64,000 nucleotides of DNA from Paenibacillus sp. FSL H7-0331 (GCF_001956045.1 NZ_MRTH01000013.1:152129-216128); one strand, 5' to 3'; shown: positions 26,062 through 36,019, counted from the first letter of the stretch. Program-made: numbers and translations. Notes: generated by a model not told the origin, from the letters alone.

Positions 26062-26832
26062 ATGATCCAATTTCAAAATGTTTCCAAAGTGTATAACAAT
26101 GGCACCGTCGGCTTGAATAACATTAATTTAACTATTCAGCCGGGAGAATTCGTTGTTATAGTAGGCTTGTCGGGGGCGGGCAAGTCAACGCTCCTGCGTT
26201 CCGTGAATCGCCTTCATGAAATAACCGATGGTCAGATATTGATCGATGGAAATTCGATTACCGCAGCACGCGGTGCACAGCTTCGGCGCATGCGACGAGG
26301 CATTGGAATGATCTTTCAAAGCTTTAATTTGGTGAAGCGTGTCTCCGTATTACGGAACGTGTTGTCGGGTCGTGTAGGCTACCATTCTACGCTGCGGACG
26401 ATGCTGGGATTGTTCCCGCAGGCGGATATTGAACTGTCTTTAAAAGCATTGGAACGGGTGAATATTCGGGAAAAAGCATACGCTCGTGCCGATGAACTGT
26501 CCGGTGGCCAGCAGCAGCGTGTCTCAATTGCCCGCGCGTTGGCGCAGGAGGCGAAGATTATATTAGCTGATGAGCCTGTAGCTTCATTGGATCCGTTAAC
26601 AACTCGTCAAGTTATGGATGATTTAAAACGAATCAATCAGGATCTGGGGATCACGACGATTGTCAACCTTCACTTTATTGATCTTGCCAGAGAATATGCG
26701 ACTCGTATTATTGGCTTGCGTGCGGGCTCTGTCGTTTTTGATGGTCCGGTATCCGAAGCAACGGACGAGCGATTCTCCGAAATATATGGTCGCGAAATTA
26801 AGAAGGATGAGCTGCTGGGGGGAGACGCCTGA
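26062..26832 (+). CDS. phnC: phosphonate/phosphate-type ABC transporter ATP-binding protein
   Basis: 256 residues, the PhnC length. Walker [31 protein letters not shown] (Q-loop), signature LSGGQQQRV, Walker [14 protein letters not shown]-loop NLHFID. The sequence [20 protein letters not shown] is typical of PhnC. The ATG at 26062 follows a GGAG site; the frame extends upstream without a good start. It is the first gene of phnC-phnE-phnE, with 1-bp and 4-bp overlaps. Confidence 0.92.
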   Translation: MIQFQNVSKVYNNGTVGLNNINLTIQPGEFVVIVGLSGAGKSTLLRSVNRLHEITDGQILIDGNSITAARGAQLRRMRRGIGMIFQSFNLVKRVSVLRNVLSGRVGYHSTLRTMLGLFPQADIELSLKALERVNIREKAYARADELSGGQQQRVSIARALAQEAKIILADEPVASLDPLTTRQVMDDLKRINQDLGITTIVNLHFIDLAREYATRIIGLRAGSVVFDGPVSEATDERFSEIYGREIKKDELLGGDA

Positions 26833-27626
26833 TGTCGCCATCCAAAGGTAAAAACGCTGCTTTACAGAAGCCATCATCATTAAAAAGGAATCTCTCCATT
26901 ATTATGATTCTTATACTCCTGGGTGCCAGTGCGTATAAGACCGATGTTTCGATACCCGAGCTTATAGAAGGTATTCCGGAAATGGGCAAGCTGTTCGTCG
27001 AAATGTATCCGCCCAATTGGAGTTATTTTGCCACGGGCTGGGAACCGATGCTGGAAACGATTCGCATGGCAATTGTCGGTACGGTTGTCGGTTCATTAAT
27101 TGCGATTCCGATTTCTTTCCTGGCGGCTCGCAATGTGACCCGTGTACCGGTTTTAAGCGCTGCTGCCCGCTTTATTTTGAATTTTGTTCGCACAATTCCT
27201 GACCTGATGTATGCGGGCGTATTCGCGGCCATCGTCGGATATGGCGCATTGGCGGGAACGATAGCCCTTGCCTTTTTCTCGTTTGGGCTTGTCTCCAAGC
27301 TTACTTATGAGTCTATCGAGTCTATTGATCCAGGGCCCCCGGAAGCCATGACAGCGGTTGGCGCGAATAAGTTGCAGTGGATTCGCTTCGGTGTGCTGCC
27401 TCAGGTAACCGCGCAGTTTGCTGGATTTGTACTCTATACGTTTGAAGTTAATGTACGTGCTGCTACCATTCTCGGGTTTGTAGGAGCCGGTGGTATCGGA
27501 TTGCTGTTACAACGCGCTTTGGATCGTCTGAGATATGATCAAGCCTCAACGATCATATTACTGATATTTGTGGTCGTGTTGATCATTGATTATGTGAGTA
27601 CGAAGTTACGGGAGAAGCTCTTATGA
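26832..27626 (+). CDS. phnE: phosphonate/phosphate-type ABC permease (first PhnE)
   Basis: 264 residues with about six helices and the PhnE inner-membrane loop. MLETIRMAIVGTVVGSLIAI opens the permease domain, and GPPEAMTAVGANKLQWIRFG carries the EAA-type motif that contacts the ATPase. The start overlaps the phnC stop by one base (TGATG). Confidence 0.9.
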   Translation: MSPSKGKNAALQKPSSLKRNLSIIMILILLGASAYKTDVSIPELIEGIPEMGKLFVEMYPPNWSYFATGWEPMLETIRMAIVGTVVGSLIAIPISFLAARNVTRVPVLSAAARFILNFVRTIPDLMYAGVFAAIVGYGALAGTIALAFFSFGLVSKLTYESIESIDPGPPEAMTAVGANKLQWIRFGVLPQVTAQFAGFVLYTFEVNVRAATILGFVGAGGIGLLLQRALDRLRYDQASTIILLIFVVVLIIDYVSTKLREKLL

Positions 27627-28420
27627 AGCCAGAGACGATGAAAGCAAGTGTTGGCCGTCGCATTCGCTACTGGGCAATTTGGTTAGTGACAATTATATTA
27701 ATTGTATGGGGTTTTTCCGGACTGGAGTTCAGCGGAATTAAAGCGACAGCAGGCCAGGTGTCCATGGCAATACTGAGGGGTCTGCTGCATCCGGATTGGA
27801 ATTTCGTTTATTTACCTGAGGGTGAGGATTTACTTCGTGGGCTGCTTGAGACCGCCGCGATAGCCGTACTGGGTACCGTGATTTCGGCAGTGCTTTGTAT
27901 ACCGTTTGCTTTCTGGGCAGCTAGCGCGAAGGGGAAGGCAAGATGGGCTACGAGCAGCGGCAAGTTTATGCTGAGTGCGATCCGTACATTTCCCGAAGTT
28001 GTCATGGCGATTATTTTTATTAAAGCCGTTGGACCCGGTTCCTATGCGGGTTCATTAGCACTTGGTGTGCATTCGATCGGGATGCTCGGTAAACTGTACT
28101 CAGAAGCGATTGAAAATTTGGACCACGGTCCCACAGAGGCGTTGACTGCATGTGGTGCTAACAAGCTGCAAACGTTATGGTTTGCCGTTATTCCGCAGGT
28201 TATGCCAGACTTCCTCTCGTTCGCTTTATATCGCTTTGAAATCAACATCCGTTCTGCGGCCATCCTGGGTGTAATTGGGGCCGGGGGTATCGGGACTCCG
28301 CTTATATTTGCACTGGAGGCTCGCAGTTGGTCTCGTGTCGGCATTATTTTACTGGGTGTTATCGTGATGGTTACGATCATTGATCTGATTTCAGGCTACA
28401 TTCGTAAACGTATTATTTAA
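27623..28420 (+). CDS. phnE: phosphonate/phosphate-type ABC permease (second PhnE)
   Basis: 265 residues, homologous to the first permease (LLETAAIAVLGTVISAVLCI, GPTEALTACGANKLQTLWF). The two presumably form a heterodimer. It overlaps the upstream gene by 4 bp (ATGA). The transcript ends at a strong stem between this gene and the convergent binding-protein gene. Confidence 0.9.
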   Translation: MKPETMKASVGRRIRYWAIWLVTIILIVWGFSGLEFSGIKATAGQVSMAILRGLLHPDWNFVYLPEGEDLLRGLLETAAIAVLGTVISAVLCIPFAFWAASAKGKARWATSSGKFMLSAIRTFPEVVMAIIFIKAVGPGSYAGSLALGVHSIGMLGKLYSEAIENLDHGPTEALTACGANKLQTLWFAVIPQVMPDFLSFALYRFEINIRSAAILGVIGAGGIGTPLIFALEARSWSRVGIILLGVIVMVTIIDLISGYIRKRII

Positions 28421-28424
28421 AGGA

Positions 28425-28477
28425 CAACAAAAAGACCGTATCTCACAGGAATTCCTGCGGATACGGTCTTTTTGTTG
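28425..28477. terminator. bidirectional terminator between phnE and phnD
   Basis: Arms 28425-28442 and 28460-28477 pair perfectly over 18 bp, with A-runs/T-runs on both strands; the loop also contains the palindrome caggaattcctg. Confidence 0.92.
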
Positions 28478-28494
28478 CTTGAGGATTGAAATGC

Positions 28495-29487
28495 TTATTT
28501 GCCGCCCATTTGCTTGTTAGCATCACGAACAACATTGAATTTGCTGTCATCAGATGTTGTGTAGCCACGGTGGGAATACACTTCATAGATGATTTGTTGA
28601 CCTTGTGGGTCTTTACCGATAGCAATGAAAGCATCGGAAATTTTCTTGCGCCATTCATCGCTCATGTCCGTACGAACAGCGATTGTATCATTAGGGATCG
28701 GAGCTGTGAAGAACAGTACGCGAGTTTTTTCAAATACGTCCGGAATATCTTTAACAACATTCAAACGAGCATCCTGGAACACAGCCGCTGCGTCAACTTC
28801 ATCATTCAATACAGCTAGAACGCCTTTATCGTGACCTTTTACGACGATACCTTTAACGTCTTTATCAGGGTCGATGTTTTTCTTCTTCAACTCAAGACCT
28901 GGATAAATATAACCAGCGGATGATGTTACATCCTGCCATGCTATTTTCTTACCTTTCAGATCTTCAATCGTTTTGATTGGGGAATCTTTTTTAACGATGA
29001 TCATGGATTTGTAGGAATCGACAAGCTTGGACTTGTCTTCTTGTCCGGTTTCGTCATTAACGCCATAACGTTGGGCTTGTAGCAATAAATCAGCCGCTTT
29101 TTTATCGTCATGAGCCAACACGTAGCCAGTTGGAGGCAAGAAGCCGATATCTACTTTTTTGGAAGCCATAGCTTCGATGATCGTGTTATAGTTAGTGGAG
29201 ATCGTTACTTTTACTGGAATACCGAGCTTATCGCCAAGCAGCTTTTCAAGCGGCTTTGCTTTGGCTTCCAATGTTTCAGCGCTTTGGGAAGGTACGAATT
29301 GTACGTTTAATTCTTTAGGTACATACCCTTTGGCTGTCGGTGCTGGAGTAGGAGCAGGTGTTGCTGCCGGAGCTGGAGTCGCAGGAGCAGGTGCTGCTGG
29401 TGTCGGTGCTGCTGTCTGTCCACAAGCTGCTGCGATTCCCGCGGTAAGAACCAGCGTCAGGCTTAAGGATGCAAATTTTTTAAACAT
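28495..29487 (-). CDS. phnD: phosphate/phosphonate ABC transporter binding lipoprotein
   Basis: 330 residues with a lipoprotein signal (AAAC, Cys22), an Ala/Pro/Thr-rich linker to about residue 52, then a PhnD-type binding domain: LNVQFVPSQSAETLEAKAKPL, KKVDIGFLPPTGYVL, KGKKIAWQDVTSSAGYIYP and VDAAAVFQDAR. It captures phosphonate, phosphite or phosphate outside the membrane for PhnCEE. GGAGG is upstream of the ATG. It faces the permease operon rather than leading it, so it has its own promoter and can be made at a different level. Confidence 0.9.
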   Translation of the reverse strand: MFKKFASLSLTLVLTAGIAAACGQTAAPTPAAPAPATPAPAATPAPTPAPTAKGYVPKELNVQFVPSQSAETLEAKAKPLEKLLGDKLGIPVKVTISTNYNTIIEAMASKKVDIGFLPPTGYVLAHDDKKAADLLLQAQRYGVNDETGQEDKSKLVDSYKSMIIVKKDSPIKTIEDLKGKKIAWQDVTSSAGYIYPGLELKKKNIDPDKDVKGIVVKGHDKGVLAVLNDEVDAAAVFQDARLNVVKDIPDVFEKTRVLFFTAPIPNDTIAVRTDMSDEWRKKISDAFIAIGKDPQGQQIIYEVYSHRGYTTSDDSKFNVVRDANKQMGGK

Positions 29488-29684
29488 GTCTTTTTGACCT
29501 CCTGTTAATTGTAAAATACAAGCTGCCTCTACTATAGCATAATATATCCAATAGGGCAGTAAATAATTTATGAATTTATGATTAACACGTTACATTCACG
29601 TCAGTTATTCTCGTATTAAAATGTCTATATATTACATATGATGATAGGGTTGAAATTGGCCATAAGTAGAGTGGTGCTATTGCC

Positions 29685-29714
29685 TTGAAGCAACTTGGAA
29701 TTGTTTGTTATAGT
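29685..29714 (+). promoter_or_regulatory. sigma-A promoter of the 5'-nucleotidase gene
   Basis: TTGAAG, 18 bp, TATAGT, 53 bp before the start. The rest of the 260-bp divergent region is AT-rich without a second clear element. Confidence 0.5.
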
Positions 29715-29766
29715 AGGTAGAAGAATCTGTATCTACAACATTCCATAATTGACAGGAGCCATCCCA

Positions 29767-31356
29767 TTGATTAATACATCGATAAAGCAGACGGTTACCA
29801 TCCTGCAAACAAGCGATCTTCATGGCTTTATGCTGCCCATTCAATACGCAAATAATAAGTCTGCTGATATTGGTTTTGCCCGAATTGCCACATTAATTGA
29901 AAGTGAAAGGGCCTTGCAGGACGCAGTCCTTGTGATCGATAACGGAGATTTGATTCAAGGCACGCCCCTCGCTTATCACCATGCCCGTCTGGATGCCGCT
30001 GCTCCTAACCCGATGATCAGCTGCTTAAACAAACTGCATTATGATGCTGCTGTCATGGGTAATCATGAGTTCAACTATGGTCTGCCTCTATTACATAAAG
30101 CGGTAAAGGAATCAGAATTCCCATGGCTAAGTGCGAATATTGTTGATAACGAGAGTGGGGAGCCATACTTCGGACAGCCTTATATACTTAAGGAATTCGA
30201 CAATGGACCTACTGTAGCCGTACTTGGCTTGACGACCCCTTACATCCCGAACTGGGAAAAAGCCGAGCATATTGCGGGTCTGCGATTCGACGATGCTGTC
30301 GAGTCTGCACAGAAGTGGGTAGCTTATTTACGAAATGAGAAAAAGGCGGACATCGTCGTCGTGTCTTACCATGGCGGATTTGAGCGTGATCTGGATACGG
30401 GGGAACCGACAGAGCCATTAACGGGGGAAAATCAAGGATACAGGCTATGCCAAGAGGTGAAGGGGATTGATGTGCTGCTCACCGGACATCAGCATCGGTC
30501 GATCGCAGGAAAACGTCTCGGTGGAGTCACGATTATGCAGCCGGGCAGCCAGGGGGCGTTTCTCGGGAAGGTACAACTTCACATGGAGCATACAGAGAGC
30601 GGTTGGCATATACTGGAATCCACCTCCGAGCTGCTCTCTCCTTCGGGCGTTCAGCCGCAAGCAGAAATTGTCGAGCTATTGCAACCCAATGAAGCCTTAA
30701 CGCAAAAGTGGCTGGATCAGCCTATCGGCAAGCTGCTCGGTGATATGCGGGTCACTGACCCCATGGCACTCCGTATAAAGGAGCATCCTCTTATCGAATT
30801 CATCAACAGGGTACAGATGGAGATATCAGGAGCCTCGATTTCCAATACGGCTCTGTTCGATAATATTTCACCGGGATTCCCGCCAAATATTACGATGAGG
30901 GACATTGTTTCCAACTATATATATCCGAATACGTTACAGGTACTGAGAGTGAGCGGACAAGATATTAAGGATGCACTGGAGCATTCTGCAGCCTATTTTG
31001 CCCAATATAAGGGTGGTCCGGTGCAGGTCAGTACAGCCTTTAGCGAGCCTAAGCCGCAGCATTACAATTATGATATGTGGGAAGGGATTACTTATAAGCT
31101 CAACATATCGCGGCCGGAAGGCGAGCGTGTGCAGAGCTTGGGCTATCAGGGGCAGCCTTTGGACATGGACGGTCATTATGATGTAGTCATGAACAATTAC
31201 AGGGCTGGTGGTGGCGGGAACTATACGATGTTTCATGGCAAGCCCATTGTAAAGGACATTCCGACGGATATGGCTGAGCTACTGGCCTCCTACATTATGG
31301 AAAAAGGAACAATTGAAGCCGCATTAAATAGCAATTGGGAAGTTATTTGGGATTAA
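29767..31356 (+). CDS. bifunctional metallophosphatase / 5'-nucleotidase
   Basis: About 529 residues. The N-terminal metallophosphoesterase has all blocks: LQTSDLHGF, VIDNGDLIQG, VMGNHEFNYG, VVSYHGGF, LLTGHQHR. The C-terminal 5_nucleotid_C domain (FINRVQMEISGASISNTALF, SNYIYPNTLQVLRVSGQDI, NNYRAGGGGNY) binds the nucleoside. No signal peptide is apparent, unlike exported UshA, so it may be cytosolic or released by another route. AGGAG is 8 nt before a TTG at 29767. Lying beside a phosphonate/phosphate transporter, it fits phosphorus salvage. Confidence 0.9.
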   Translation: MINTSIKQTVTILQTSDLHGFMLPIQYANNKSADIGFARIATLIESERALQDAVLVIDNGDLIQGTPLAYHHARLDAAAPNPMISCLNKLHYDAAVMGNHEFNYGLPLLHKAVKESEFPWLSANIVDNESGEPYFGQPYILKEFDNGPTVAVLGLTTPYIPNWEKAEHIAGLRFDDAVESAQKWVAYLRNEKKADIVVVSYHGGFERDLDTGEPTEPLTGENQGYRLCQEVKGIDVLLTGHQHRSIAGKRLGGVTIMQPGSQGAFLGKVQLHMEHTESGWHILESTSELLSPSGVQPQAEIVELLQPNEALTQKWLDQPIGKLLGDMRVTDPMALRIKEHPLIEFINRVQMEISGASISNTALFDNISPGFPPNITMRDIVSNYIYPNTLQVLRVSGQDIKDALEHSAAYFAQYKGGPVQVSTAFSEPKPQHYNYDMWEGITYKLNISRPEGERVQSLGYQGQPLDMDGHYDVVMNNYRAGGGGNYTMFHGKPIVKDIPTDMAELLASYIMEKGTIEAALNSNWEVIWD

Positions 31357-31444
31357 GCTGGTGGATAGGGTTCGGAAGAGCAGGAAATTTGTGGGTGTTA
31401 CTCGAATAAGTAGTGTTATTGTATGATCTTAAAGGGAGGTAAAC

Positions 31445-32269
31445 ATGCCGACATTTATGAGAAAAGCAAGCCGGAATTCGGGGAGAGCTGCTTCTTTCAC
31501 ACTACCGCAGCAGCAGCTGGAGGAGCGGCGGCAGCCCAACAGTTCCATGAACCATATGCATGAGCCAGCATCGCCTGCAGACGTTATGCAGCTACAACAA
31601 ACGATAGGCAACAAGGCGGTTGCTCAGCTGATGCGATCGAGAGCTGCAATTCAACGTGTGGTGGATCCTCCGGAAAAGGAATCCGAGAAGGAAAAGAATG
31701 GTATGCCGGATCAGCTTAAGCAAGGGGTGGAAAGCTTATCAGGAATGGAAATGGACGATGTCAAGGTTCATTATAATTCCTCGAAGCCGCAGGAGCTTAA
31801 TGCATTGGCCTATGCACAGGGCGCTGATATTCATCTGGGTCCAGGTCAGGAAAAGCATCTGCCCCATGAAGCCTGGCATGTCGTACAGCAAAAGCAGGGA
31901 CGTGTAAATCCAACCATGCAGGCGAAGAGTGGAGTTTCTATTAATGACGATGCCGCTCTGGAATCGGAAGCAGACCGTATGGGCCAGCAAGCGATCCAGA
32001 TGAAAACCGAAGGCGGTGTCATACAGCTCCAGCAGACCGAAATCTATGTAAAAAATATTACCGGATCTTATACAGACGCAGGCGGCGTTGAGCAGGAGTT
32101 TCAATACGATGGCGAGGAGCATGTAGCTACGACCAAATCTCATCCCAGAGGCCAGGTAAACTATGATACGCAGGTCAAAAAGCTGTTGAAGAAAAACAAT
32201 GTTGTCCCCAAAACGATTGCCGATGCCAATATCACGGTTTCGTATGAAAGTTTTGGACGAAAGCTGTAA
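31445..32269 (+). CDS. DUF4157 domain protein (eCIS-associated, HExxH)
   Basis: 274 residues. The N-terminal 90 are polar and probably disordered. A DUF4157 domain (about 88-180) contains [31 protein letters not shown], the metal-binding HEAWH (141-145) and SEAD (174-177). The C-terminal 75 residues (from about [15 protein letters not shown]) match nothing I recognise. DUF4157 is found on many cargo proteins of extracellular contractile injection systems. No sheath, tube or baseplate gene is near, so it is an orphan here. GGGAGG is upstream of the ATG. It could equally be a secreted peptidase-like toxin. Confidence 0.85.
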   Translation: MPTFMRKASRNSGRAASFTLPQQQLEERRQPNSSMNHMHEPASPADVMQLQQTIGNKAVAQLMRSRAAIQRVVDPPEKESEKEKNGMPDQLKQGVESLSGMEMDDVKVHYNSSKPQELNALAYAQGADIHLGPGQEKHLPHEAWHVVQQKQGRVNPTMQAKSGVSINDDAALESEADRMGQQAIQMKTEGGVIQLQQTEIYVKNITGSYTDAGGVEQEFQYDGEEHVATTKSHPRGQVNYDTQVKKLLKKNNVVPKTIADANITVSYESFGRKL

Positions 32270-32352
32270 AGCGATCTTGTTATACGGGTTTACAATTCCG
32301 ACGAGCCTGTTGATGGCTGTTGCTCAATAGAACCAGCTCGGCTGTGTCGGAG

Positions 32353-32383
32353 CCTCTAAGACCTTTGGTTTTAGAGGTTTTTT
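32353..32383 (+). terminator. rho-independent terminator after the DUF4157 gene
   Basis: An 11-bp stem (cctctaagacc with ggttttagagg, one G-U) with loop ttt and six T. Confidence 0.88.
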
Positions 32384-32456
32384 GTCATCCATGACTAGCG
32401 GGCTAGCCCAGCTCTGATTCAGTGATCTTGTAATTTTGTAATTCTGTAAAAAGGAA

Positions 32457-33686
32457 GTGACCTTCACTTTGCTTCAATCACCGGATTCTATACATAGGCA
32501 TTCATCTTTCACGAAATTTTGGATATCGCGAACTTTATCTTCAACCTCGTTCCAAATGCTCTCCGTCGCGATCGGATGGCAGATGTATGATTTAACTCAT
32601 GACGCTTTCAGTCTTGGTTTTGTAGGTCTGGCCCAGTTTGTACCCATGGTGCTGCTAACCTTAGTTGTCGGGCACGTTGCAGACCGCTTTGACCGTCGCA
32701 AGATCGTCTTCTTATGTCAGATCATCGAAGCCGCGATAGCTGTTCTGCTGCTGCTTGGAAATCTAGCAGGCTGGCTTGGCCGTGATCAGATTTTGGTGGC
32801 TGCGGCGATTATCGGATCGTGTCGGGCTTTCGAAGGGCCCTCGTCCTCGGCGCTATTACCGCAGCTGGTGCCCAAAGCTATCTTGCAGCAAGCCATCGCA
32901 TGGAGTACCTCAGCCGGTCAAACGGCTCAGATCCTAGGTCCTTCTCTTGGTGGATTGCTTTTTTCTGTGGGTCCTGCTTTTGTTTACGTCACAGCAGCCA
33001 TAGCGCTATTAGTTGCTGGAATCCTCACCTTCCTGATCCAAATGGAGCGGATTACCCGAAAATTGGAGCCTCTCTCCATGAGTTCTATCTTCTCGGGCAT
33101 GGTGTTTATTTATCGCCGTCCAATAATATTGGGAACGATATCGCTTGATCTTTTTGCTGTCCTGCTTGGCGGAGCTACAGCGCTTATGCCGATATTTGCG
33201 CAGGATATTTTGCATGCTGGTCCTTGGGCATTGGGAGTTATGCGGACTGCACCAGCGGTTGGTGCATTAGTGATGTCGATTGTGTTGGTCTATTTTCCAC
33301 TTAAAAAAGCCTTTGGCTCTACATTGTTCGGAGCGCTTTTTGTGTTTGGATTGGCGACCATGCTCTTCGCCCTTTCCACGAACTTGTTGATATCGTTGGT
33401 TGCTTTGGTATTCATTGGAGCCTCGGATGTGGTTAGTGTCGTGATTAGGTCTTCTCTCGTGCAGCTGCAAACTCCAGATGAAATGCGGGGCCGAGTGAAC
33501 GCCGTGAACTCGCTTTTTGTTGGGACGTCCAATCAGCTTGGTGAGTTTGAGTCAGGTATGCTGGCCGGGTTTATGGGAGCAGTTCCAGCTGCATTCATTG
33601 GAGGCGTTGGGACTATAGCGGTTGCCGGCTTATGGATGTATTTATTCCCGTCGCTCAGACGACTGCGATCATTAACGGAAAAATAA
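32457..33686 (+). CDS. MFS efflux transporter (EntS/MFS_3 type)
   Basis: About 409 residues, twelve helices. FQMLSVAIGWQMYDLTHDAF and LTLVVGHVADRFDRRKIVFL (loop 2-3 motif) place it in the MFS_3 group of exporters such as EntS. The substrate is unknown. The start is unclear: AAAAAGGAA abuts the GTG at 32457 and is about 13 nt from a TTG at 32469. A siderophore uptake operon lies 9 kb away, but no biosynthetic genes are nearby. Confidence 0.85.
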   Translation: MTFTLLQSPDSIHRHSSFTKFWISRTLSSTSFQMLSVAIGWQMYDLTHDAFSLGFVGLAQFVPMVLLTLVVGHVADRFDRRKIVFLCQIIEAAIAVLLLLGNLAGWLGRDQILVAAAIIGSCRAFEGPSSSALLPQLVPKAILQQAIAWSTSAGQTAQILGPSLGGLLFSVGPAFVYVTAAIALLVAGILTFLIQMERITRKLEPLSMSSIFSGMVFIYRRPIILGTISLDLFAVLLGGATALMPIFAQDILHAGPWALGVMRTAPAVGALVMSIVLVYFPLKKAFGSTLFGALFVFGLATMLFALSTNLLISLVALVFIGASDVVSVVIRSSLVQLQTPDEMRGRVNAVNSLFVGTSNQLGEFESGMLAGFMGAVPAAFIGGVGTIAVAGLWMYLFPSLRRLRSLTEK

Positions 33687-33754
33687 ATACTTTACTATAG
33701 TAACGCATTAATGTATTATCAAAGTGTAGTGATAAAGCGTAAGGAGCTGATAGG

Positions 33755-34873
33755 ATGTCAATCAAAACACAGGTTAAGCCGCGTCAAGCGCTGCAAAGCA
33801 TCAAGCCTTATACACCAGGCAAACCGATATGGGAGGTTCAGCGAGAGCTGGGACTAACGAAGGTGGTGAAGCTTGCTTCCAATGAAAATCCACTGGGAGC
33901 TTCGCCCAAAGGTATACAGGCTGTTCAGCAATTCATGGCTGAAATTCATCGTTACCCGGACGCCGATGCCAAAGATGTGAATGCTGCCATTGCTGCAAAA
34001 TTAAATTTACAATCGGGGCAAATCATAGTCACCAATGGTGGGGATGAATTGATTTCGCTCATTTCAGAAGCTTTTCTGGAGCCGGAAGATGAAATCATCG
34101 TACCCAGTCCGTCATTTACCGAATACGAATTTGGCGCACGTTTGATGAATGCCGGAGTGATCGCTGTTCCGCTCAATCAGGACTATGGGTATAACATTGA
34201 GCTGATGCTGTCCGCAGTAACGGATCGAACGAAGATCCTCTATATATGTACACCTAACAATCCGACAGGCACCTATTTACCGAAGCGGGATATGGAAAAG
34301 CTGCTTGCAGCCCTGCCTCCAAGAGTGCTAGTTGTAATTGATGCAGCTTATAGCCATTTTGCAACAGCAGATGACTATACAGATGGCTTGGATTATGTGC
34401 GTGAGGGCTATCCGGTTGTGGTCCTGCAAACCTTTTCCAAAATTTATGGTCTGGCTGGTCTACGTATCGGCTATGGTGCTGCACCGGAGGCTATCATCGG
34501 TCACATTCTCAAGGTCAAGGAACCTTTCAACGTCAATGCGTTGGCACAAGCAGCAGCGGCTGCGGCTATCACAGATGATTTGCATGTGCAGGCATCGCAA
34601 CAGCTCAATAGTGACGGCCGAGAGCAGCTGTATGCGGCTTTTGCAACACTTGGGCTGCCTTTTATCAAAAGTATGAGCAATTTTGTGCTGGTAGAGCTTG
34701 GTCCGGAAAGTAAACGATATTATGAGCTGCTGTTAACCAAAGGTGTGGTTGTGCGTCATGGTGGGTTATGGGGTCTTCCTCAGCATGTGAGAATCACAGT
34801 GGGGACCAAAGAGGATAATGAGTTTTTGATTACGGCGCTGCAAGAGTCGATGCTGGAAATAAGTAAAAAGTAG
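33755..34873 (+). CDS. hisC: histidinol-phosphate aminotransferase
   Basis: 372 residues, a fold-type I PLP enzyme: KLASNENPLGASPKG near the N-terminus, TNGGDELISLI, CTPNNPTGTYLP, the PLP lysine in FSKIYGLAGLRIGYG and the C-terminal phosphate-binding VVVRHGGLWGLPQHVRIT. It converts imidazole-acetol phosphate to histidinol phosphate in histidine synthesis. It is isolated from other his genes; related enzymes also serve aromatic amino acids. GGAG is 8 nt before the ATG. Confidence 0.9.
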   Translation: MSIKTQVKPRQALQSIKPYTPGKPIWEVQRELGLTKVVKLASNENPLGASPKGIQAVQQFMAEIHRYPDADAKDVNAAIAAKLNLQSGQIIVTNGGDELISLISEAFLEPEDEIIVPSPSFTEYEFGARLMNAGVIAVPLNQDYGYNIELMLSAVTDRTKILYICTPNNPTGTYLPKRDMEKLLAALPPRVLVVIDAAYSHFATADDYTDGLDYVREGYPVVVLQTFSKIYGLAGLRIGYGAAPEAIIGHILKVKEPFNVNALAQAAAAAAITDDLHVQASQQLNSDGREQLYAAFATLGLPFIKSMSNFVLVELGPESKRYYELLLTKGVVVRHGGLWGLPQHVRITVGTKEDNEFLITALQESMLEISKK

Positions 34874-34994
34874 TGTAAACGTTCTCAGTATTATAGTATG
34901 ATCTAAGCAAAAGGTTGTTCGAACAGTCCCCTATGAAACCATCTCGTTGATGAAAAGTGGACTATTGAACACGCACTACAAGGAGGATATATAA

Positions 34995-35783
34995 ATGAGT
35001 CTTTTGCTTTGGCCACAGGGTACACCGAATGCATTAGGGAATGAGGCCGAGGATTTACCAACGCTGGTTCCTTATCTCGTGGAGGGAGGAGCACCCACGG
35101 CTGCGGTCGTCATATGTCCTGGCGGGGGTTATGCACGTAGAGCCGATCATGAGGGAGAGCCGATTGCGCTGTGGCTCAATTCACTAGGTATTTCCGCATT
35201 TGTTGTACATTATCGCGTAGCTCCTTACCAGCATCCGAACCCGTTATCCGATGCTCAGCGCGCGATTCGAATCGTTCGCAGCAAGGCGAAGGAGTGGAAT
35301 ATTGATTCCGCTCGTGTCGGTATTCTCGGTTTTTCTGCTGGTGGCCATCTGGCTTCTGCCAGCGGGACGCATTATGACAGTGGACGGCCAGATGCTGAGG
35401 ACCCTATTGAGCGGGAAGGCTGCCGCCCGGATCTGCTCGTATTGTGCTATCCTGTAATCAGCTTCATCGCTTACCCGCATACAGGCTCACGCAATAATCT
35501 GTTGGGTGATCCAGCTGATCCACAGCTTGTGGAGCTATTGTCGAGCGAAAATCAGGTAACCGACCAGACACCTCCGACCTTCTTATGGCATACGGCTGAT
35601 GATGCTGCCGTTCCAGTAGAAAACAGTCTGATGTTTGCTTCGGCGCTCAGCCGCCACAAAGTACCGTTTGAGCTGCATGTGTATGAAAGTGGTCGTCATG
35701 GATTAGGGTTGGCTGAAGAACAGGTGGGTGTACGTGCCTGGACGGATGCTTGCGCGATTTGGCTGGCCAAGCAGGGATTCTAA
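34995..35783 (+). CDS. alpha/beta hydrolase (acetyl-esterase/BD-FAE-like)
   Basis: 262 residues. The oxyanion segment is CPGGGYARRADHEGEPIALW, as in bifunctional feruloyl/acetylxylan esterases and XynB-like proteins; GFSAGGHLAS is the nucleophile elbow; WHTADDAAVPVENSLMFA and the late SGRHGLGL supply Asp and His. There is no signal peptide. AGGAGG precedes the ATG. It would deacetylate sugar oligomers taken into the cell. Confidence 0.88.
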   Translation: MSLLLWPQGTPNALGNEAEDLPTLVPYLVEGGAPTAAVVICPGGGYARRADHEGEPIALWLNSLGISAFVVHYRVAPYQHPNPLSDAQRAIRIVRSKAKEWNIDSARVGILGFSAGGHLASASGTHYDSGRPDAEDPIEREGCRPDLLVLCYPVISFIAYPHTGSRNNLLGDPADPQLVELLSSENQVTDQTPPTFLWHTADDAAVPVENSLMFASALSRHKVPFELHVYESGRHGLGLAEEQVGVRAWTDACAIWLAKQGF

Positions 35784-36019
35784 CAGCAAAGTATCCTTAT
35801 GATCAATCAGGAACAAATAATTATAATTATTCTTTAACTTGAGCGAACCGTGCTGATATGAGTTAATAGATATTGTAGCGGGCCCGCTAACGTACCAAGG
35901 AAAGGAGTGATCATGAACAATGATTCTACAACCTGAGGTGATCTCTGCGTAAGCAGAGATGCCATAATGGCGGGGAGGCTTTATAGCCTCCCTTTATATG
36001 TTTCCATTCGATACGGGAG
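35784..36019 (+). other. gene-free region with a palindrome, 7-codon frame and stacked hairpins
   Basis: No gene. In order it holds a perfect 14-bp palindrome tagcgggcccgcta (35876-35889); AAGGAAAGGAG in front of a 7-codon frame MNNDSTT (35913-35936); an 8-bp hairpin atctctgc-gtaa-gcagagat (35941-35960); a small gcca-taa-tggc hairpin; and a terminator gggaggct-ttat-agcctccc plus TTT (35973-35995). The order resembles a translated leader followed by an attenuator, but no gene directly follows. I recognise no riboswitch class. Confidence 0.6.

Noticed and set aside
29582..29621. TTAACA/TTCACG/TTATTC/TTAAAA hexamers considered as a PhoP box upstream of phnD
   Set aside because: Spacing is irregular (13, 10, 11) and orientation is opposite to phnD; ordinary AT-rich sequence explains it.
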